Below are positions 20,178 to 29,020 of a DNA stretch of 29,020 bases, piece by piece (position 1 is the stretch's first letter; the number at the start of each line of letters is the position of its first letter). The DNA comes from Armadillidium nasatum (lineage: Eukaryota > Arthropoda > Malacostraca > Isopoda > Armadillidiidae). The stretch spans positions 1 to 29,020 of the forward strand of contig SEYY01010683.1 in the NCBI GenBank assembly GCA_009176605.1, in the 5' to 3' direction. The position numbers were made by a program, and so were the translations under genes. The notes under the pieces are model-generated. The model was not told the DNA's origin. It did not search any database and saw only the letters and a program-made list of their open reading frames with translations.

Positions 20178-21450
20178 ACGTATCATGCAATCGATAAAAA
20201 CTTTCAAAGGCAAAACTTTGTATTAAATGCAGAACCTCTTTCTGAGCGCCATACAGGCGACTATCTTGAAACTGTATTTGAAAAGATGCTGACAAAATGG
20301 AAGATTTCATTAAATGAAGTGCACTGCGTAGTCAGGGATTCGGGCACAAATATAAAAAAAGCACTTTCTCTGGCAAGAGTGAAAAATGTAGATTGCTTTG
20401 CACACCAAACTCAGATAGTAGTTAAAAATTCCATTATGAGTCAAAAATGTGTATCCGATTTAATAACCAAATGTAGGTTAAATGCTACGCATTTCAATCA
20501 CTCCGTTGTAGCCCAAAATGAGCTGAAGAAAATACAAACAAGATTAAATGTTCGTCCGCTTTCTGTCATGCAAGATATTCAAACACGCTGGAATAGTAGT
20601 TTGCATATGCTTGAGAGGATGAGCGAAATTAATGAGGCCATTTGCCTTTATGCTTCAAGCAGCACAAAAATAAAGCCTCTAACAGATGACGAAAATAACA
20701 TTTATAATAATTGTATTAATATCCTTAAGCCTTTTGAAGAATTAACAAAGACTATAAGTTCAGCTGAATCATGTTTGTCAGATGTGATACCACTTGTTTC
20801 AACATTGAAAGTTGTGTTAACAAATGTTATTAAGTCTAAGGGAGTTTCAAGGATGACTGAAACATTAATGAAGGAGATGAACGACAGATTTGAAAACCTG
20901 GAAAAGGATGATGTTTATACAATTGCAACCTTTTTAGATCCTAGGTACAAAACAAAATTTTTTAAAGCCACTTGTTTCTCAGAATGTTAAAATCAAATTA
21001 GGATGCTTATGCGATGAGATGATAGAAACAGCTAAAATAACGCCTTTCAAGAAAAAGCAAAAGCTGTCAGATACAAAAGAAACAAAATCTGTTAGCTTAA
21101 GCATTGCTAAATCAATGAAAGATCTTCTAGCTTCCAGCAGCAATGAAGAATCACAGTCAAAAGTGTCAAAGGATACAATATCGATTATTGAAAATTATCT
21201 GAAACTCCCACGTTTGGAGGCAGATAAAGACTAACTGGTTTGGTGGAGAGATAATTGCAAAAGTTTCCCTTTTCTTGATGAGCTGGCAAGAACTTATTTA
21301 GCATGTCCTTCAACTAGTGTTGCTAGTGAGCGTCTTTTCAGTGGAGCAGGCCTCATTTACGACGAAAAGCGAACCAAACTTTCACCTGAAAGAGCCCAAA
21401 AGCTTTTATTTCTAAAAAATAACTTACCAATTATTAACTTCAAATGGAAT
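20178..21450 (+). pseudogene. hAT transposase, N-terminally deleted
   Basis: Readable from YHAIDKNFQRQN (about 20180) with no BED zinc finger and without the first catalytic Asp block, so the 5' third is gone. It retains VVRDSGTNIKKA (second catalytic region), CFAHQTQIVV, QTRWNSSLHMLERM, LKPFEELTKTIS and FLDPRYKTKFF. After a frameshift near 20975 it continues, and a TAA stop near 21232 interrupts it. It ends with the dimerisation domain: WWRDNCKSFPFLDELARTYL, STSVASERLFSGAG and ERAQKLLFLKNNL. This is the ZBED/Ac-like hAT transposase layout. The right-arm copy lacks the frameshift at about 20975 but has others. Confidence 0.88.
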
Positions 21451-21492
21451 ATGTGAAACTGTGAAGTGTGAAGGTAATACTGAATTACAGGC

Positions 21493-21707
<215 letters not shown>

Positions 21708-21939
21708 TTCTGGATATTATATTTAAAATTCCAAGAATCTATGGCAAAAATTCCTAAAAAATTAAACTATCCGCATCCGCATCTGCGGATATCCGCAATT
21801 GAATATCCGCAACCGCATCCGCATCCGCGGATAGTAAAAAATTACTATCCGGTCCACCTCTAGATGATATAGTAAGTTAACTTCAGAGAAACACAGGACA
21901 CTATCTACGAATGAAAAGGCACCCTGCGAAATATATGTA

Positions 21940-22135
21940 AATTTAATTAACGAATATACAACTCTTTATTCAACACATCCAACTATATGACCTGCCAGAT
22001 ATACCCGTCGGCAATGCTGTCAGGGCAAATACCAAATGTATATAAATTCAAGATTATTTAACTGACACCTGGATATAAATAATGAGTTGACTAATAAAGT
22101 ATGGATCAACACAGAGATGGTAAGAACGTTAGTGA
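21940..22135 (+). repeat. Dispersed repeat family X, left-arm copy
   Basis: CGAATATACAACTC ... CACATCCAACTA ... ATATACCCGTCGGCA ... AAATACCAAATG corresponds to the diverged copy at 13660-13850. It lies directly beyond the hAT in both arms. Confidence 0.6.
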
Positions 22136-22222
22136 ACCAAGTTTGTTAACTAAAGGATAAATATATATATAAAATTATAAATAATTTTTATATATAACGG
22201 TGTCTAACAAATGAAATATTTG

Positions 22223-23630
<1,408 letters not shown>

Positions 23631-23661
23631 AAAAAAAAAAAAAAATTTTTTTTTTTTTTTC
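23631..23661. repeat. A15T15 homopolymer palindrome (left)
   Basis: A run of about 15 A followed by about 15 T. The right-arm counterpart is at 24206-24241. Confidence 0.9.
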
Positions 23662-23890
23662 CATATACAAATGTACCAACAATGAAGAAAATAGGTGTAT
23701 ACAGCAAAAATAAATAAAATGGAACATAGATACGATATGTTAGAATGAATATTTATTTTAAATTATGACTTTAAGCCAAAAGTTCATATAGAAATATTAT
23801 CACTTTATATACAGTATTTCACACACTGCGAATATGTAACCACCAAAAATAATAATAATGAAACTCCATGTTTCACTGAGTGATATTTGT

Positions 23891-23974
23891 GAAAGCAGTT
23901 AGCACATGTCATACCAATACACATTGTCTGGCCATCATATTTTTGAAAAATAAGAGCACGAATACATGTGTATT
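23891..23974. other. 84-bp spacer at the palindrome centre
   Basis: The arms meet the spacer at TGATATTTGT (23881-23890) and ACAAATATCA (23975-23984). The spacer begins GAAAGCAGTTAGCACATGTC and ends ACATGTGTATT. It shows no coding, no (TA)n and no adapter-like sequence that I recognise. Confidence 0.85.
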
Positions 23975-24205
23975 ACAAATATCACTCAGTGAAACATGGA
24001 GTTATTATTATTATTTTTTGGTGGTTTACTATATCGCCAGTGTGTGAAATACTGTATATAAAGTGATAATATTTCTATATGAACTTTTGGCTTAAAGTCA
24101 TAATTTAAAGTAAATATTCATTCTAACATATCGTTATCTATGTTCCATTTTTTTTATTTTTGCTGTATACACCTATTTTCTTCATTGTTGGTACATTTGT
24201 ATATG

Positions 24206-24241
24206 GAAAAAAAAAAAAAAATTTTTTTTTTTTTTTTTTTA
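24206..24241. repeat. A/T homopolymer palindrome (right)
   Basis: About 15 A followed by about 20 T. It mirrors 23631-23661 with a longer T run. Confidence 0.9.
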
Positions 24242-25487
24242 ATCTTATCTAATTTTAGTATTGTATGTCCTTTTCTTTAAAACGGTTTAATATGTTAGCA
24301 TTGTTTATTTATTGTATTTTATTTTTTTTGTTGTCATATTCATATATATTTATACATGTTCTTTAGCCTTTGACTTGATTGGTTGGAGGTTGCTCGCGGC
24401 TGCTCAAGTTCGTCATTTTGTTATAAACGAGATGTATTATTGCTCTCCTGTCTTAGGTGTAGGTTTCTTTCTTTTCTTCCATATGTATGTCTGTAGTATG
24501 TGTGGTTGGTGAAAGAAAAGGAGCTTTTCTTTGGTGGTGGGTAATGTAATAATCCGCATGAAAATCACTATAAGTTCGTGGGTTTGTGCTTTGCTATATA
24601 TTCTGGTGATGTTGCTAGGTAGTTTTCACCCTGTATCAGGTAATAACCTATGCACCGCCAAAGTACTCCTTATGTTATATTATTAGGAGGATAATATTAT
24701 TTATTATTCATTATTATTAATTGTGTGTGTGATGGTTTATAAATCAGTTTTCTAAATTTCAGGCAGTAGTTAGTTTTGAGTGATATAGATATTCTTGTTA
24801 TATTCTCTTGCTTGCTATATTTTCTCTCAAGTAGTGAACAATCCTCATTAGTATATAAGTTTTATTACTTATTGATTAGGAGTTAATTTTGGTTAGTTAA
24901 TTGATGTTCGGTAATATATAATCTGATAATTTTTTATAATTTTTATCAACTGCTGGTGAGGATTAAAAATTATACAAAATTGAATCCACTTTTATTATAG
25001 TGGCAATTTACATATAATCTGATAAGGTTTATCACTTTGATTCCAGTTCTAGTTCCAGTTCCAGGATCCCATCAAGAGATCCAGTTATATATTCCTGGTT
25101 CCAAATCCAATCCAGAGATACAAATTTACATTAAGCATTAAGATCAATCCAGATATCAATTGAATATCCGCAGCACTTATTCGTTTATATTCTATCACTA
25201 TAGATGAAGTAAACATTGACTTAGGATCTTGAGTAATCTTTGACTTTGAACAATCAGATGAGCTGTGAGCAGTTTTCTTCTGGCTAATCTTGCCAAAGTT
25301 AAGTGCTAATCTATAATTAATTTACGAAGTATTATTTCTATTGTTTAATCGTACCATATTTACTGATTAAATGCACATTTATTCGTATCTGTGTATCTAA
25401 TTAGCCTTAACTTATCGTACTTGTTAGAATTTTCATATTTGAACAAGCTATAATTCATATTTATCAACCAATGTAATATCATTTCTT

Positions 25488-25665
25488 ATATATATATATA
25501 TATATATAAATATAATTATATTAAAAATATATATATATATTATTATATAATACTATATATATTATATATATATTATATTATACTATATATAAATATATAT
25601 AAATTATATATTTTTTATTTTTTTTTATTATATATAAAATTATTATAATTTTATATATATTATCC
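25488..25665. repeat. Degenerate TA/AT-rich tract (right arm)
   Basis: It corresponds in position to 22190-22372 but is a scrambled mix of TATTAT, AAATAT and T runs. It is the most divergent part of the arms and could be either decayed or misassembled. Confidence 0.9.
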
Positions 25666-25689
25666 TTTAGTTAACAAACTTGGTTCACT

Positions 25690-25880
25690 AAAGTTCTTAC
25701 CATCTCTGTGTTGATTCCATACTTTATTAGTCAACTCATTATTTATATCCAGGTGTCAGTTAAATAATCTTGAATTTATATACATTTGGTATTTGCCCTG
25801 ACAGCATTGCCGACGGGTATATCTGGCAGGTCATATAGTTGGATGTGTTGAATCCAGAGTTGTATATTCGTTAATTAAAT
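25690..25880 (-). repeat. Dispersed repeat family X, right-arm copy
   Basis: Mirror of 21940-22135, very similar to it and much less similar to the 13.7 kb copy. Confidence 0.6.
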
Positions 25881-26195
25881 TTACATATATTTCGCAGGGT
25901 GCCTTTTCATTCGTAGATAGTGTCCTGTGTTTCTCTGAAGTTAACTTACTATATCATCTAGAGGTGGACCGGATAGTAATTTTTACTATCCGCGGATGCG
26001 ATGCGGTTGCGGATATTCAATGCGGATATCCGCAGATGCGGATGCGGATAGTTTAATTTTTTAGGAATTTTTGCCATAGATTCTTGGAATTTAAATATAA
26101 TATCCAGAATCTATGTTACCAGGGTGTGGGACGGGGACCCAGCTCTTGAACACCCCACCAACCTTTTCCCCAATCTCCACCCATTTGGAAAAAGG

Positions 26196-26197
<2 letters not shown>

Positions 26198-26291
<94 letters not shown>

Positions 26292-26292
26292 A
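26198..26292. repeat. (TA)n array nested in hAT (right)
   Basis: About 95 bp of TA, mirror of 21493-21619. Confidence 0.97.
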
Positions 26293-26319
26293 GTATATAG
26301 CCTGTAATTCAGTATTACC

Positions 26320-27600
26320 TTCACACTTCACAGTTTCACATATTCCATTTGAAGTAATAATTGGTAAGTTATTTTTTAGAAATAAAAGCTTTGGGGCTCT
26401 TTCAGGTGAAAGTTTGTTCGCTTTTCGTCGTAAATGAGGCTGCTCCACTGAAAGACGCTCACTAGCAACACTAGTTGAAGGACATGCTAAATAAGTCCTT
26501 GCCAGCTCAGCAAGAAAAGGAAAACTTTTGCAATTATCTCTCCACCAAACCAGTTGTCTTTATCTGCCTCCAAACGTGGGAGTTTCAGATAATTTTCAAT
26601 AATCGATATTGTATCCTTTGACACTTTTGACTGTGATTCTCATCGCTGCTGGAAGCTAGAAGATCTTTCATTGATTTAGCAATGCTTAAGCTAACAGATT
26701 TTGTTTCTTTTGTATCTGACAGCTTTTGCTTTTTCTTGAAAGCGTTATTTTAGCTGTTTCTATAATCTCATCGCTTAAGCATCCTAATTTGATTTAAACA
26801 TTCTGAGAAACAAGTGCTTCAAAAAATTTTGTTTTGTACCTAGGATCTAAAAAGGTTGCAATTGTATAAACATCATCCTTTTCCAGGTTTTAAAATCTGT
26901 CGTTCATCTCCTTCATTAATGTTTCAGTCATCCTTGAAAACTCCCTTAGACTTAATAACATTTGTTAACACAACTTTCAATGTTGAACAAGTGGTATCAA
27001 TCTGACAACATGATTCAGCTGAACTTATAGTCTTTGTTAATTCTTCAAAAGCTTAAGGATATTAATACAATTATTTAAAATGTTATTTTCGTCATCTGTT
27101 AGAGGCTTTATTTTTGTGCTGCTTGAAGCATAAAGGCAAATGGCCTCATTAATTTCGCTCATCCTCTCAAGCATATGCAAACTACTATTCCAGCGTGTTT
27201 GAATACCTTGCATGACAGAAAATGGACGAACATTTAATCTTGTTTGTATTTTCTTCAGCTCATTTTGGGCTACAACGGAGTGATTGAAATGCGTAGCAAT
27301 TAACCTACATTTGGTTATTAAATCGGATACACATTTTTGACTCATAATGGAATTTTTAACTACTATCTGAGTTTGGTGTGCAAAGCAATCTACATTTTTC
27401 ACTCTTGCCAGAGAAAGTGCTTTTTTTTATATTTGTGCCCGAATCCCTGACTACGCAGTGCCTTCATTTAATGAAATCTTCCATTTTGTCAGCATCTTTT
27501 CAAATACAGTTTCAAGATAGTCGCCTGTATGGCGCTCAGAAAGAGGTTCTGCATTAATACAAAGTTTTGCCTTTGAAAGTTTTTATCGATTGCATGATAC
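26320..27600 (-). pseudogene. hAT transposase, right-arm copy (heavily frameshifted)
   Basis: The longest open part is 27037-27402 (121 codons from CFAHQTQIVV through the TRWNSSLHMLERM block). Compared with the left arm it has substitutions such as N to I, L to F and D to G. Many one-base gaps occur, for example near 26990-27050, where four short runs each lack a base. At the site of the left arm's frameshift (about 20975) this copy reads through in frame, so each arm carries some breaks the other lacks. The C-terminal ERAPKLLFLKNNL block is at about 26370-26405. Confidence 0.85.
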
Positions 27601-27722
27601 GTAATTTTTTACTATCCGCATGCGGATGCGGTTGCGGATATCCGCGGATATCCGCATCAATATTGGAAAATGCATGCGGATATCCGGTCCACCTCTAATA
27701 TCATCTTGTATTAAAAGAGTCA

Positions 27723-28104
27723 CTATTTATCTTTAAGCCACGAGAGACGTTTCATGTGTATGGAGTTAACAGAAGTACTTGATAGTTCTTCATTAAATTC
27801 GTCTGGGCTATAATTAAAGACGGAGAAGTTTAGCACGGGGATCCTGTAAACCGGACCTGAGTGTCTGCATTATCCATTGCAAAACAGAATTTCACACAGT
27901 TATTGGTGGTACTTGGAAGTTGTTGTTTTCTTGGTCATATCTTTGCAAAGGTAGGGTTGAGTCATCGTCAATAACCAGTACTCTAACCTTAACAATATCT
28001 ATATATGCACCATAGTGATCCTTAGCTTTTCATAACTGGGCGAGCTGTTGAGCATTTTCCTCTGGTGAATCGGGCCAAAGATAAGTAAAACCATCGAGGT
28101 TTAC
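27723..28104 (-). pseudogene. Unidentified coding remnant, right-arm copy
   Basis: Reverse complement of 19674-20055, 382 bp in both arms with no length change and no base difference that I could find by eye. It shares both internal TGA stops and the terminal TAG. This is the best-conserved stretch between the arms. Confidence 0.5.
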
Positions 28105-29020
28105 TTTATAAAATATTCTTGGATAATTAAGTGTACAATTTATTATAATCATATACAAGTGTTATATTTGTGTATTTGTTAACTTTCATTTAATTATTTC
28201 ATTATCAGGTGATTGCATACACACATTTATATGTGTATATAATCCTATCATTTTTTGTTTTAACTAATATTTATATGTGTGTTAGCTATAGCCTTTTCTA
28301 TATTCATTATTCATACACAAGTATTTATATTTGTGTATGACTCATGATTGTAATTATTTCTAGAATATATATAAATATTCATATTGTGAGCCTCTGTGCT
28401 CAATCTCCATTACTGATTTTCAGATAGCTGTCATGGAACTCGTAATCCAGGTAAGAAGTGAAAACTCGTAATCCAAGTAAGAAATGAAGAAACTCAAGAA
28501 GGATCGTAAGATCTTCACTTCATCACTTCGTTACACAGCTAGATTTTCATTTTTATATATTTATTTGGTTCTGGTCACTAATTTTTCTTAATTTCTGTTT
28601 CTTTTAGGTAACCTAATAAAATTTAGAAACAATTACAATTTTTTAAAAACTATCAAAAAAAATGTTTATAAAACATACAACAAAGTTTAATTAAAATTCC
28701 AAAAATTTAAAGAAAAAACAACTTTTCAAGTGAAATCAACCTGTAGAAAACAAATCACGTAGTGAAAGCAGGTTTCTTAATTTTGTTCAACTAGTAAAAT
28801 TTATAAAGAAATTTTTAATAAATTTATATAAGGAAATTTCGATTTTTTCTAGTTCCGGGGTAGGAACTACATCCACAACGAACGGAATTATCTACTCATT
28901 TTTTCCAAGAGTCCAAGTTCCTTAATGTTCCTAATACTCAGAATGGACTACAGGAATTTATTTACTCGTCAGTAAACATTTGACATTCCTGTCAGTTCTA
29001 GACCAGAGCCCTAATCTATC

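Larger units (their letters stand above)
25959..27697 (-). mobile_element. hAT DNA transposon, right-arm copy (1739 bp)
   Basis: The ends TAGAGGTGGACCGGATA and complement lie at 25959 and 27697. ATATCATC flanks both sides (25951-25958 and 27698-27705), which is the same target duplication as the left copy, reversed. The shared target site shows that the copy was made by duplication of the region, not by a second insertion. Its transposase frame is broken more often, mainly by one-base gaps. Confidence 0.9.
23975..29020 (-). repeat. Right arm of giant inverted repeat (continues past window)
   Basis: Mirror of 18729-23890. It is about 116 bp shorter over the matched span, through shorter TA arrays and many single-base gaps, mostly in A or T runs. 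It ends at the window edge inside the sequence that on the left lies in the Gypsy 5' LTR region, so a mirrored gag-pol could lie beyond. Confidence 0.95.

Noticed and set aside
23891-23974. Palindrome as a simple missed sequencing adapter
   Set aside because: The 84-bp spacer does not look like an adapter to me, and the arms show multi-base differences near the centre. An assembly or amplification artefact is still possible, so this is listed as a check and not ruled out.

Overview
This is a gene-poor, AT-rich animal nuclear sequence made mostly of nested and decayed transposable elements, cut by at least thirteen long (TA)n arrays. Two adjacent spliced exons near 10.3-10.8 kb look like part of a CHERP/SCAF6-type RNA-processing gene, which points to a metazoan. 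The mix of Jockey-like LINEs, a tRNA-derived SINE, Ty3/Gypsy elements and a hAT element suits an invertebrate, perhaps an arthropod. The species cannot be fixed from the sequence.

Layout. 1-2.0 kb: two minus-strand LINE remnants (endonuclease pieces, a reverse-transcriptase C-terminus, a TA/T tail). 2.1-3.9 kb: AT-rich sequence with no recognised gene. 3.9-6.4 kb: plus-strand LINE remnants, (TA)n arrays and a 73-bp displaced piece of Gypsy integrase. 6.6-9.3 kb: a minus-strand Ty3/Gypsy pol relic (RT, RNase H, integrase). 9.4-9.7 kb: a LINE 3' fragment. 10.29-10.82 kb: two host exons. 11.4-12.0 kb: a foldback unit with perfect 94-bp inverted arms. 12.75-13.2 kb: two tRNA-like SINE copies. 14.0-18.9 kb: a minus-strand Ty3/Gypsy element with Gag, a textbook -1 frameshift signal, protease, an OTU-like domain and a D,D35E integrase. 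Its RT and most of its RNase H are deleted.

18.73 kb to the window end is a giant inverted repeat. Arms of about 5.1 kb flank an 84-bp spacer at 23891-23974. Each arm carries the same hAT element with the same 8-bp target duplication, an unidentified coding remnant, and a dispersed repeat also found at 13.7 kb. The right arm runs off the window, so the full palindrome is longer. Agreement between the arms is patchy: 382 bp with no length change and no difference I could see, next to stretches with many single-base indels. Assembly quality there needs checking.

Apart from the host exons, no complete intact gene is visible. All transposon reading frames carry frameshifts, stops or deletions. 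All comparisons were made by eye; no database search or alignment program was used.
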